This document shows positions 25,692 through 34,739 of a stretch of DNA of 64,000 nucleotides, piece by piece (the stretch's first letter is position 1; each line of letters begins with the position of its first letter). A program made the translations under genes and the position numbers. The stretch lies in NCBI RefSeq assembly GCF_007004765.1, contig NZ_VIKR01000005.1, positions 62,001 to 126,000 on the forward strand. Reading direction: 5' to 3'. Below the pieces are notes generated by a model that saw only the letters and a program-made list of their open reading frames with translations, did no database searches and was not told the origin of the DNA. The DNA comes from Aliikangiella marina (GTDB lineage: Bacteria; Pseudomonadota; Gammaproteobacteria; Enterobacterales; Kangiellaceae).

Positions 25692-28460
25692 GTGACCCAA
25701 AAATCCATCGATCGAAAGCATATTATCAATATCCAGCGAAGGTTTCTCTCTCTGAGCGAAAAACGGCTGTTAAGGATGCTAGACGGATTTAATCTCACAC
25801 AAGCCGACAGCATTAAATTATTACCTTTGCTTTTTCACGTCAACCACCCGATGTTGCCGGGCTACGTTGATAAATCAACGCCTTGTGGGCTTCCTAACTA
25901 TTCACCGACCGCACTCGAAAAACGTATCGCGCGAACGGTTAGTCGAAGTTTCAAATATGAGTCACGCGCATACCTTAAATTTGAGCTCGCTGGTTTATAT
26001 TTGATGGGTAGTATCGGCACCTTAGGTCAATCATTTCGTAGTGATTTGGATCTCTGGGTATGTCTTGGAGAAAGACTTGGCGCGATAGAGATGACCAAGT
26101 TGCACCAAAAAACGCAACTGATAAGTGCATGGATGTCCAGCAAAGGTGTGGAGCTTAATTGTTATTTGGTCTATGAAAAGCAGTTTGCTCAACAAGCGAA
26201 GAAATACCTCACCAAAGATAGCTGTGGGGATACTCAAAACTATCTGTTGCTAGATGAGTTTTATCGAACCGCGGTGTGGTTGTGCGGTCGGACGCCGCTC
26301 TGGTGGATAATTCCGCCAGAGGAAAATTATCGAGAATATGCCAACCGCTTGGTGAAAGATAAACATATTGATGCTCTCGATTGGATTGACTTCGGAGAAG
26401 TGGGTCAAATCCCTGCGGCGGAGTTTTTTAGTGCGGCATTGTGGCAGTTATTTAAGGCGATAGCGTCTCCTTATAAATCTTCTTTGAAACTTTTGATGAT
26501 TGAAAAATATGCTCGCGAGTTTCCCGAAGTATCTTTGTTGTCTGATCAGTTTAAACAAATGGTTTATAGCCAAGAAGATTCGATCGAGAAGTTGGATCCT
26601 TATTTAATGATGTTCCGAGCGGCAGAATCATTTTTAGCCGATCAACCCGCACGTTTGAGTTTCTTGCGGAGAGCTTTCTATTTAAAAGCCGGTTCTAAAA
26701 TTGACTTAGCTCGCGATAAACCTAACAACTGGCGTTATCAACAAATGAAGTTTTTGGTTGAAAATTGGCGCTGGAAGCAAAAAACGCTAGATGAATACAA
26801 TAGTCGGAGTGATTGGCGAATCGATACAGTAATTCGTGAGCGTGTGGACCTAGTGAGAGAGCTTAATCATTCTTACCACTTTATTAGTAACTTTGCGAGA
26901 ATTCAAGGAGCGCTCAATCAGGTCAGTCAACAGGAGTTAGTAACTCTTGGCAGAATGCTTTATGCCACTTTTGAAAAAAGAGCGGGCAAAATCGATCGTA
27001 TCAACACTGGTATAGCCAGAGATGTTCAAGAGTCAGCAATAACGCTAGAAATGACCGGGAATCACTGGCGGGTTTTTTTAGGGGCACTCCGCAAAAATCA
27101 GTTGAATAATACTGCGCCAGTTTATACTTCAGAGTCATTTTTCGTGGCATTAGCCTGGTGTGTTTGTAATGAGATGTTAAATCGTAATAGTACTTTTCAG
27201 GTCTACTCTGACGACGAGTTTTATGATTTTTCGCTGGCGGCCGAGATCGTCAGGAACTTGGCGAGTTTGGTTCGTAATTCTCAGCCGCAAATCGATGAAA
27301 CTGCTTTCCGGGAAAGTGCCAAAATCTTAACGCTAGGTATCTTTCTTAATACCGAAACTGACCCGTTACAAGTTGAAAAAGAGTCTGATATTTATAGTGT
27401 TGCAAACCAAGAAGATGGATTTTGTTGGGGAGAAAACCGAGTTAATTTATTCTCACAGTTTGATGTTTTTTGGGTAAATTCATGGGGTGAGTATGGCAGC
27501 AAAAAATACAGTGGTGAATTCGCCTGGATAGAGTTCTTTTTTGATTATCGGCAAGTGATAACCAACCAAGAAGATAAGATCCAATTGTTTGCGCAACAGA
27601 TCCCTAATTTAGCGAAGCACAAAAAACGTTTATTTAAGATGCTGCACCAATGGAACCGGTTAAGATTGGATAGTCGACGAAAGCAGCGAACGAATCGTTA
27701 TTTAATGTCTTACGGGAGCCAATTTTTGCTGATCGATTTTTTTGAGACGCAAGTTGAATACAAAAGCTTTCGCTATGCAAAACAATTACTCACCGGGTTG
27801 AGTAATCATTTGAAAGAACCGATTCAGTATTTCCACGATGATAATCTTGATTTGCCAGCGATTATTATACGGCTATTAAACAAACCCGCTGAAGTCGATT
27901 ATCAATGTTTCATTTTGCAAACTGCGCAAAATAGTTTTCAAGTGGTTATCAAAGACCCTGCTGGTAATTTTTTCTATCAAGTTCATTCTGGCGTATCTCG
28001 AGAGCAACTAGTCAATCATTATCAGCAATTTTACGACGGTATGTTACATCAGCTTGGTAATTGGAATACGCCAATGCCGTATTTGATGTTTTGGTACGCT
28101 GATATAAGTTATGAAGATAATGCTCGGCTACAACGAATTAAAGATTCACATCAAGATTTAGCGAATCAATACTCAGCGATATTGGCGATTGCTGTGAGAA
28201 ATACAGAGGATAAAGTTCGTTATGATTTGTATATCGATGAAGAAGTATTTCGATATCAAGATTTTGGCGAGCTAGTGTATCGAAAGCTGGCGCAGTTCGT
28301 TTTAGGCAAACGACAATCGCAGCGTCAATATCCCATTTTTATCACTAATATCGACTTATCAAGTGTTTCTCAAGGGGTCAGAGTCATGGATTTGCTCCGC
28401 CACAAACGAGTGATTGAACAGAAACTAGCCAATGCCTTAAGTAAACTCACGCGTCATTAG
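25692..28460 (+). CDS. cyaA: Class I adenylate cyclase
   Basis: Makes cAMP from ATP for CRP-type regulation. The N-terminal catalytic domain contains LLFHVNHPMLPGYVD and the nucleotidyltransferase motif GSIGTLGQSFRSDLDLWVC with its two catalytic Asp, as in enterobacterial CyaA; a long regulatory C-terminal region follows. About 922 residues, longer than the roughly 850 of E. coli. GTG 25692 matches the E. coli N-terminus better than the TTG at 25668; neither has a clear Shine-Dalgarno. Next to lptM-dapF-xerC as in enterobacteria, but cyaY is absent from the gap. Confidence 0.93.
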   Translation: MTQKSIDRKHIINIQRRFLSLSEKRLLRMLDGFNLTQADSIKLLPLLFHVNHPMLPGYVDKSTPCGLPNYSPTALEKRIARTVSRSFKYESRAYLKFELAGLYLMGSIGTLGQSFRSDLDLWVCLGERLGAIEMTKLHQKTQLISAWMSSKGVELNCYLVYEKQFAQQAKKYLTKDSCGDTQNYLLLDEFYRTAVWLCGRTPLWWIIPPEENYREYANRLVKDKHIDALDWIDFGEVGQIPAAEFFSAALWQLFKAIASPYKSSLKLLMIEKYAREFPEVSLLSDQFKQMVYSQEDSIEKLDPYLMMFRAAESFLADQPARLSFLRRAFYLKAGSKIDLARDKPNNWRYQQMKFLVENWRWKQKTLDEYNSRSDWRIDTVIRERVDLVRELNHSYHFISNFARIQGALNQVSQQELVTLGRMLYATFEKRAGKIDRINTGIARDVQESAITLEMTGNHWRVFLGALRKNQLNNTAPVYTSESFFVALAWCVCNEMLNRNSTFQVYSDDEFYDFSLAAEIVRNLASLVRNSQPQIDETAFRESAKILTLGIFLNTETDPLQVEKESDIYSVANQEDGFCWGENRVNLFSQFDVFWVNSWGEYGSKKYSGEFAWIEFFFDYRQVITNQEDKIQLFAQQIPNLAKHKKRLFKMLHQWNRLRLDSRRKQRTNRYLMSYGSQFLLIDFFETQVEYKSFRYAKQLLTGLSNHLKEPIQYFHDDNLDLPAIIIRLLNKPAEVDYQCFILQTAQNSFQVVIKDPAGNFFYQVHSGVSREQLVNHYQQFYDGMLHQLGNWNTPMPYLMFWYADISYEDNARLQRIKDSHQDLANQYSAILAIAVRNTEDKVRYDLYIDEEVFRYQDFGELVYRKLAQFVLGKRQSQRQYPIFITNIDLSSVSQGVRVMDLLRHKRVIEQKLANALSKLTRH

Positions 28461-28517
28461 AGCTTGGTCCACTATTACTCGTTGATTTTCTGCGGGAAAA
28501 CACTGAGAATTGGAGAC

Positions 28518-28724
28518 ATGCCAAAAAAAAACGCTAGTACCTTGAGAAATCGACTCTTATCAATCAGTTTGTTCCTATTGTTAGTCGCAGCCTGCGGACA
28601 AAAAGGTGCCTTAATCAGTCCATCAGAGGTGGCGGAGAAGCGCGCCGAAGCCGAGAAGATTGAGCAGCAAGCTCGCCAACAACAACTCCCAGCCAACAAA
28701 AAGGAAAATAAAAATAATGATTAG
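28518..28724 (+). CDS. lptM: LptM-like small lipoprotein (YifL)
   Basis: 68-residue lipoprotein: signal peptide NRLLSISLFLLLVAACG with Cys as lipidation site, then GQKGALISP, the invariant LptM start, and a short charged tail. LptM helps fold the LptD-LptE lipopolysaccharide translocon. ATG 28518 follows GGAG closely; the frame upstream to 28464 is not coding. The stop overlaps dapF by 8 bp. Confidence 0.85.
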   Translation: MPKKNASTLRNRLLSISLFLLLVAACGQKGALISPSEVAEKRAEAEKIEQQARQQQLPANKKENKNND

Positions 28725-29544
28725 TTTTGCCAAAATGCATGGTTTAGGCAATGACTTTATGGTGGTCGATGGCGTTTCTCAACAAGTTTACTTCACCGAA
28801 GGTCAGGTCAGAAAACTTGCCGATCGACATCGTGGTGTCGGTTTTGACCAGCTATTGTTGATTGAGCCACCGCAGCAACCTGATGTTGATTTTCATTATC
28901 GAATCTTCAATGCGGATGGCAAAGAGGTCGAACAATGTGGTAACGGAGCGCGTTGTTTGGCGCGTTTTGTGCGAACCATGGGGCTGACTTGGAAGCACAA
29001 GATCCGTGTGAGTACGATGCGCGGTTTAATGAATTTGCAGATTATGCGCAATGGCTTGGTTAGCGTAGACATGGGGGTTCCACAGTTAGCACCGGACACG
29101 ATACCAATGCGATACGCGCAGCAAGATATCCGATACAGTGTCAATTTAGACGGCGTTAGTTATGAGTTTGGCGCGGTATCGATGGGTAATCCACACTGTG
29201 TGATTACGGTTGATGACGTCGAGAAAGCAGAGGTTGATCGCATCGGCGGAGCGCTTACTCAACACAATTTGTTCCCTGAGGGCGCAAATATTGGGTTTAT
29301 GCAAAAAATCGCTCATGACGAAGTTAGGTTGCGCGTCTTTGAACGAGGTGTTGGTGAAACTCAAGCTTGCGGTACTGGCGCTTGCGCAGCAGCGGTTGTT
29401 GCTCGCTTACAACATAATATGAATCAAAAAATAAGAGTTTATCTGCCCGGGGGGCACCTTCATATTGATTGGCCAGGAGACGGCGAATCATTGAAAATGA
29501 TGGGGCCGGCAGAGCTCGTTTATCAGGGATATATTGATCTATGA
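28717..29544 (+). CDS. dapF: Diaminopimelate epimerase
   Basis: Converts LL- to meso-diaminopimelate for lysine and peptidoglycan. 275 residues with both catalytic Cys: QCGNGARCLARF and ACGTGACAAAV. The N-terminus is MISFAKMHGLGNDF, so ATG 28717 is the start, overlapping the lptM stop; the frame open from 28660 overlaps lptM. The stop overlaps the DUF484 start (ATGA). Confidence 0.97.
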   Translation: MISFAKMHGLGNDFMVVDGVSQQVYFTEGQVRKLADRHRGVGFDQLLLIEPPQQPDVDFHYRIFNADGKEVEQCGNGARCLARFVRTMGLTWKHKIRVSTMRGLMNLQIMRNGLVSVDMGVPQLAPDTIPMRYAQQDIRYSVNLDGVSYEFGAVSMGNPHCVITVDDVEKAEVDRIGGALTQHNLFPEGANIGFMQKIAHDEVRLRVFERGVGETQACGTGACAAAVVARLQHNMNQKIRVYLPGGHLHIDWPGDGESLKMMGPAELVYQGYIDL

Positions 29545-30290
29545 AAACATCTAACCAACCAGGGTCGGCCAAAATAACCAATCTACAAGCGTTAGAAGGA
29601 GGAAGCGGCAGCCAACTAAACCGCTTGATGGAAGAAGCGCAGGTTAAGAACTATTTAGTGAACAATCCAGATTTTTTAGCCAAAAACCCGCAACTTTTGG
29701 GACATATTGAGCTCAATCACGGATTCGACCAGACTACATCGTTAGTTGAGCGCCAAATTAAGGTTTTGCGTGATCGTAATCAGGTGATGCAAGGACAATT
29801 AGTAGAGATGTTGCAAGCCGCTCACAGTAACGAACAACTACTGATTCAGTGTAATCACTTTATGCTGACACTCCTTCAAGCTGAAAGTTTTGCAATATTA
29901 ACGACTCAAATTATTGATATGTTGAAACAAGACTTTGACTTGGATGATGCGGCGCTCGTCTTGGTCGGTGAGTACCCTCAGAATGATAATATTAAGCGAG
30001 TCGCTGATGCGGCAGAAATTAAAAGCGTTCTTAATTGCCAATTTCCGGACAGTGAACCTTTATGTGGACGTCTGGAACTGAATGCAAAAACAACTTTATT
30101 TGGAGAAAAAGCTGAAGTATTGCAGTCTTTTGCTTTGATTCCTTTGGGCAATGAGTGCGAGAAAGGCCTACTGGCGCTAGCAAGTCAAGATGTTGCTCGA
30201 TTTGATCCTGACATGGGCACTTTGTTTATCGAGCTGATTGCAAAGTTAGTGGCGCATTTGACCAGTCGTTATGAGATCAACCAAGGTTAA
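29541..30290 (+). CDS. DUF484 family protein
   Basis: 249 residues. The N-terminal helical part has VKNYLVNNPDFLAKNPQLL, the DUF484 signature; the rest is GAF-like (about 100-245). It lies between dapF and xerC in many gammaproteobacteria; the function is unknown. Its start overlaps dapF by 4 bp and its end overlaps xerC by 20 bp. Confidence 0.9.
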   Translation: MKTSNQPGSAKITNLQALEGGSGSQLNRLMEEAQVKNYLVNNPDFLAKNPQLLGHIELNHGFDQTTSLVERQIKVLRDRNQVMQGQLVEMLQAAHSNEQLLIQCNHFMLTLLQAESFAILTTQIIDMLKQDFDLDDAALVLVGEYPQNDNIKRVADAAEIKSVLNCQFPDSEPLCGRLELNAKTTLFGEKAEVLQSFALIPLGNECEKGLLALASQDVARFDPDMGTLFIELIAKLVAHLTSRYEINQG

Positions 30291-31212
30291 GTCAAAATCG
30301 ATAGAGGCTTTTGCCACTGAGTTAGCAGAACCTGCGACAGCATTTCTTGCACAACTGTGCGAGCAAAAAAATTATTCACAACTGACAGCCAAAAATTATC
30401 GTCGCCAGTTAGAAAAGCTATTAAACTTTGTTGAAAGCCTCTCAATTTTGCGTTGGTCGCAAGTCAAGACAATCCACATCAGGCAACTCAGTGCCTTTCA
30501 CCATCGCCAAGGCATGTCGCCTAAATCAATAGCTCTGCTACTATCTGCTTGTCGGAGTTTTTTTAACTATTTAATCGTCAAAGAACTCGTCCAATTTAAT
30601 CCCGCTAAGGGGGTAAAAGCACCCAAAGCGGCAAAGACCTTACCAAAAACCGTCGAAATCGACCAGCTATCGGCATTACTTGAAGGCATTGATGACGGCG
30701 AGGATATCGGTATTCGCGACAAAGCCATTGCGGAGCTGTTTTATTCCAGCGCATTACGTCTGGCCGAACTCGTCAGACTTAATGTTGAAGATATCGACTT
30801 TAATGATGCGACAGCAAGAATTATCGGTAAAGGGAATAAAACTCGTATCGTACCGATTGGAAAAAAAGCGCTAGAGGCCATTCGAGAGTGGCTAACGATT
30901 CGCAGCGTATGGCTGGCTGGTTATGAATTGAATGCGGTATTCGTTACCCAACGCAAAACGAGACTGAGTCCAAGAAGCATTCAAAAACGTATGGAATACT
31001 GGGGAAAGATGGTAGGGATTAATGGTCGTATACATCCGCATAAATTTCGCCATTCTTGCGCAACTCATCTTCTTGAATCATCAAGTGATTTGAGAGCTGT
31101 GCAAGAGTTGCTCGGTCACGCCAATCTTTCAACGACTCAAGTGTACACGCATCTTGATTTTCAACAACTTGCATCGGTTTATGATAAGGCTCATCCAAGA
31201 GCAAAAAAATAG
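30271..31212 (+). CDS. xerC: Tyrosine recombinase XerC
   Basis: With XerD, resolves chromosome dimers at dif. 313 residues: N-terminal core-binding domain (about 20-105) and C-terminal catalytic domain with Arg in SALRLAEL, Lys in GKGNKTR, HKFRHSCATHLL (His and Arg), LLGHANLSTTQ and the Tyr nucleophile in TQVYTHLDF. A housekeeping recombinase, not a mobile-element integrase, judged by its conserved neighbours. Confidence 0.93.
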   Translation: MRSTKVKSKSIEAFATELAEPATAFLAQLCEQKNYSQLTAKNYRRQLEKLLNFVESLSILRWSQVKTIHIRQLSAFHHRQGMSPKSIALLLSACRSFFNYLIVKELVQFNPAKGVKAPKAAKTLPKTVEIDQLSALLEGIDDGEDIGIRDKAIAELFYSSALRLAELVRLNVEDIDFNDATARIIGKGNKTRIVPIGKKALEAIREWLTIRSVWLAGYELNAVFVTQRKTRLSPRSIQKRMEYWGKMVGINGRIHPHKFRHSCATHLLESSSDLRAVQELLGHANLSTTQVYTHLDFQQLASVYDKAHPRAKK

Positions 31213-31220
31213 GTTTTACA

Positions 31221-31886
31221 ATGGCTTCAACGATAAAACTAATCAGCTTTGATTTGGATGATGCCCTCTATGATAACAAACCCGTATTATTCGAAGCTGA
31301 GCGGCTTTGTAATCAATTCTTAGCAGACGAATTTAATCGACAAAACCGTGAGTTTGATTTACAGAATTTTTATGAGATCCGTCATCGGCTAATGGAGTCG
31401 ACTGATCCATCTATGGAGAACATGACACAAATGCGTCAAGTTGCCATCACTGAGATTTGCCAAGATCTTGAAGATTCCGGATCGGTTGCAGCCAAGGCAC
31501 TAGAAATATTTCTCACTGCCCGTTCCAATGCTGCTGTGCCAGCAAAGATCCATACCATGATGGAGCGCTTAGCGAAACAATTTACTTTAGTCTCGGTAAC
31601 CAATGGTAACTGCGATCCGAATAAGCTCTCTATTGGGCAGTTTTTTAGTAAAAACTATTCCCCTGTTGAAGGTTTTCGAGCAAAGCCTCAACCAGAGATG
31701 CTATTGAAGGTTCTTGATGATTTTAGCCTCGAGCGATCGCAAGTGTTACATATTGGTGACAGCTTGGATAAAGATGGCTTGGCAGCTAAAAATGCCGGGG
31801 TGAGTTTTTATCATTTTGCTCCATTTTATGAAGGTAATACGATCGACAGTACAGTAGCCGACTTTGAAAAATATTTAACTCAGTAG
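31221..31886 (+). CDS. HAD-superfamily hydrolase (YigB-like)
   Basis: 221 residues. HAD motif I is FDLDDALYDN: the residue two after the second Asp is Ala where Thr is usual, a change that might weaken phosphatase activity. Motif II VTNGN, motif III RAKPQPEM and motif IV HIGDSLDKDG are present. Synteny after xerC matches E. coli yigB, whose product dephosphorylates FMN and a riboflavin intermediate; the same activity is possible here, not proven. Confidence 0.8.
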   Translation: MASTIKLISFDLDDALYDNKPVLFEAERLCNQFLADEFNRQNREFDLQNFYEIRHRLMESTDPSMENMTQMRQVAITEICQDLEDSGSVAAKALEIFLTARSNAAVPAKIHTMMERLAKQFTLVSVTNGNCDPNKLSIGQFFSKNYSPVEGFRAKPQPEMLLKVLDDFSLERSQVLHIGDSLDKDGLAAKNAGVSFYHFAPFYEGNTIDSTVADFEKYLTQ

Positions 31887-31915
31887 GTCGGCTATTAGTT
31901 ATCATCGCAAAGTTG

Positions 31916-33961
31916 CTAGAGGGCTTTGAATCGAATCGCCACACCACCGCTGGTGGCAAGTTTAAAATTTAAAACCGTTTCTGCACTAACTGTTTTTTCT
32001 TCGATGATATAGTCGTATGGATTGGTTTTCCAATCTGCCTTGTCACCATCTCGATAGATTTGTGCTAAGTAGCGTTTGTCTTTATCCAAAAAGTTTAGTT
32101 CGATTTTAATTTCTCGTGCGAACTCATTGGTAATCGCACCCAGATACCAGTCGTTGCTGTATTTATCTTGGCGAACCAACGTAACCCATTCGCCAATTTC
32201 ACCATTCAAAGCGACTGATGTTTTCCAGTCAGTCGGAACATCGCGGATAAATTGAAAGGCGTCTAACCGTTCTAAATAGTGCTTAGGTAAATCAGCCGCC
32301 ATCTGGATAGGACTGTAAATGACAACATAAAGTGCAAGCTGTTTCGCGAGCGTTGTTTGCACTCGGTTTTCCGCATCCAAGCCGTTAAAGGCAAGGTTGA
32401 AAATACCCGGAGTAAAGTCCATCGGACCAGAGAGCATTCTCGTGTATACCAGATTAACGGTATGCGCTGGATCATTGGGTGGTGAGCCCCAAGCATTAAA
32501 TTCCTGCCCGCGAGCGCCTTCACGAGAAAGCCAATTCGGATAGGTCCGCCTTAATCCGGTATCTTTGATTGGTTCATGAGTGTTGATGCTAATTTTCCTT
32601 TTGGCAGCCTCGGTAACTGAAAATAAATATTCATTAACCATGAACTGGCCATCATGCCACTCTTTAATAGCGCGGCCTTTTTCATCGAGACGCTTAATAT
32701 TGCCCCCATCAGCAACATAGCCTGTTTTAATTTGGGTAACCCCTAATTGTTGATAAAGGTCATAGGCGTCCGCCATTTGATTGCGGTAATTGGTCACGCT
32801 GCCAGAGGTTTCATGATGACCAATTAGTTTAATATGCTTACTTTTCGCATAATCAGTAACCGCCTTTAGATCAAAATCATCATAAGCTTGAGTAAAGCTA
32901 AATACGTCGCCATTGGAGAACCAGCTGCCATCCCAACCGATGTTCCAGCCTTCCACAAGCACACCATCGAAGCCATACTTTGCGGCGAAATCGAGATAGC
33001 GTTTTGCCTCTTGGGTTGTCGCACCATGTTTCGTTCCTGAGCCCCAGGTATTGACCCCTAAGTGCATTCCCCACCAAATTCCAATATATTTTCCTGGTTT
33101 TACCCAGCTCACGTCACCGAGTTTATTCGGTTCATTCAGATTTAAAATAAGCTGTGAATTAAGTAATCCTTTAGCGCTATTGGCTAACTGAATGGTTCTC
33201 CAAGGTGTGCTGAACGCACCAGACTTCTTTACTTTGATACCATCTGACCAAGGAACCAACGATGACTTAAAGGTTCCTGGTCTTCGCTGATCCAATGTCA
33301 TTGAAGCAAAATCTGTGAGCGCGGCCTCATGGATGCTAACGTGAACGTTGCTTTTGTTTCTTACTGTGAAAGGTGTATTAACGCGATCGATTTTATCAAA
33401 TGGTGTATTTTGATAGAGAAACTCATAGCGGTTCCATCCTTGTGCCGGGATCCACCACGCCTGATAGTTTTCTGAATGAGCGAATTTAAATTCAGTCAGC
33501 TCATCTGTGATTAAAATAGTTTTTTGTGAGATCGCGGGAACCTCATATCGGAATCCCAACCCATCATTAAACACTCGAATTCGCAGTGTATATTGATGGC
33601 TCGGATTGTTCGGTGCTTCCAGCTTCACCATCAGTTCGTTATGATGGTCTCGGATAAATTGCGACTCTCCCCAGGGTTGCTGCCAAGTGCTGTCTGATTG
33701 GCTTAATTGATAATCTGATATGGCTAAGCCCTGCGAAAGTGCCGGACTGTCTGCAAATGTAAACCCAAGGTTTGAAGGTTCGATGATTAATTGACCTTTA
33801 AAACTGACCGAATAACGCGGTGAGCTATTATCATCTGATAGCGTGAAAACGATTGATTGGTTCGGAGAAGAAACGGAAACACTTTTAGCGTTGAGGCTAT
33901 TGCTTGATAAAAGCCAGAAACCGGTCAAGATGAGGAGGAGAAACTTCCTTGGGTTGGTCAT
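31916..33961 (-). CDS. Glycoside hydrolase family 97 enzyme
   Basis: About 681 residues with a signal peptide (about 2-25), a beta-sandwich N-terminal domain and a TIM-barrel catalytic domain. GH97 signatures include the PGKYIGIWWGMHLG and GFDGVLVEGWNIGWDG segments, INTHEPIKDTGLRRTYP, and REGARGQEFNAW. The Glu residues in HEP and GQEF point to the inverting, SusB-like alpha-glucosidase type rather than the retaining alpha-galactosidase type; I infer this from motif memory. ATG 33961 (AAGGA about 10 nt upstream) is preferred over the frame to 34027. Solitary; no SusC/D genes. Confidence 0.85.
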   Translation of the reverse strand: MTNPRKFLLLILTGFWLLSSNSLNAKSVSVSSPNQSIVFTLSDDNSSPRYSVSFKGQLIIEPSNLGFTFADSPALSQGLAISDYQLSQSDSTWQQPWGESQFIRDHHNELMVKLEAPNNPSHQYTLRIRVFNDGLGFRYEVPAISQKTILITDELTEFKFAHSENYQAWWIPAQGWNRYEFLYQNTPFDKIDRVNTPFTVRNKSNVHVSIHEAALTDFASMTLDQRRPGTFKSSLVPWSDGIKVKKSGAFSTPWRTIQLANSAKGLLNSQLILNLNEPNKLGDVSWVKPGKYIGIWWGMHLGVNTWGSGTKHGATTQEAKRYLDFAAKYGFDGVLVEGWNIGWDGSWFSNGDVFSFTQAYDDFDLKAVTDYAKSKHIKLIGHHETSGSVTNYRNQMADAYDLYQQLGVTQIKTGYVADGGNIKRLDEKGRAIKEWHDGQFMVNEYLFSVTEAAKRKISINTHEPIKDTGLRRTYPNWLSREGARGQEFNAWGSPPNDPAHTVNLVYTRMLSGPMDFTPGIFNLAFNGLDAENRVQTTLAKQLALYVVIYSPIQMAADLPKHYLERLDAFQFIRDVPTDWKTSVALNGEIGEWVTLVRQDKYSNDWYLGAITNEFAREIKIELNFLDKDKRYLAQIYRDGDKADWKTNPYDYIIEEKTVSAETVLNFKLATSGGVAIRFKAL

Positions 33962-34055
33962 GAATTGGTGTTCCTTATTGTAATTAATCGCAATATTACC
34001 TAGATTAACCATTCTGCGAATTATCACTCAACTAACTGCATACGTATTCATCTCT

Positions 34056-34715
34056 ATGTTGCTTAACTATCAACCGCCAATTAATCCGTATTTAACCATT
34101 ATCTACCGAGATGAGGATATTGTTGTTTGTGATAAACCGAGTGGTCTTCTGTCGGTTCGCGGTAAAGCGCGAGCCCATCAAGATAGCTTACAATTTCGCT
34201 GTGAATTAGTGTGGCCGAATATTGGGGTTGTTCACCGTTTAGATATGGGAACATCTGGTATTATGATGATGGCCCTTAATCGCAATTCACTGAGCCACCT
34301 ATCAAAACAATTTCAGCAGCGAACCACGCAGAAAACTTATATTGCCGATATTTGGGGAAGACCGGCGCAAAATTCTGGAACAGTTGAACTCCCTTTGATA
34401 GTAGATTGGCCTAAGCGACCTCGGCAAAAAGTTTGTTTTGAGACTGGAAAGTCAGCGATAACTCACTGGAAGCTTATCGATTCAGACAGTAATGCGAACC
34501 ATTCGAGAGTTCAATTGACACCCATTACCGGGCGCTCACATCAGTTGAGGGTGCATATGGCCGAGCTAGGTTATCCCATCATTGGCGATAAATTTTATGC
34601 AAAAGGCGATGCATTGCTGGCTTCGTCGAGATTACATTTGCACGCTCACAAGCTATCGGTATTGCATCCACGAACTAATGAAATTTTGACCTTTGAGAGC
34701 CCAATTCCTTTTTAA
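34056..34715 (+). CDS. rluA: RluA family pseudouridine synthase
   Basis: 219 residues. The catalytic Asp lies in VVHRLDMGTSGIMM. No S4 domain; the length and YRDEDIVVCDKPSGLLSVRG start match RluA, which modifies 23S rRNA and certain tRNAs. ITGRSHQLRVHMAELGYPI is the family C-terminal motif. Divergent from the GH97 gene. Confidence 0.9.
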   Translation: MLLNYQPPINPYLTIIYRDEDIVVCDKPSGLLSVRGKARAHQDSLQFRCELVWPNIGVVHRLDMGTSGIMMMALNRNSLSHLSKQFQQRTTQKTYIADIWGRPAQNSGTVELPLIVDWPKRPRQKVCFETGKSAITHWKLIDSDSNANHSRVQLTPITGRSHQLRVHMAELGYPIIGDKFYAKGDALLASSRLHLHAHKLSVLHPRTNEILTFESPIPF

Positions 34716-34739
34716 CAAGATCGATTATCGATTGCTTCG

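Noticed and set aside
30271-31212. XerC-like gene as integrase of a mobile element
   Set aside because: Synteny with dapF, DUF484 and the HAD gene shows that it is the chromosomal xerC; no attachment site or element ends seen.
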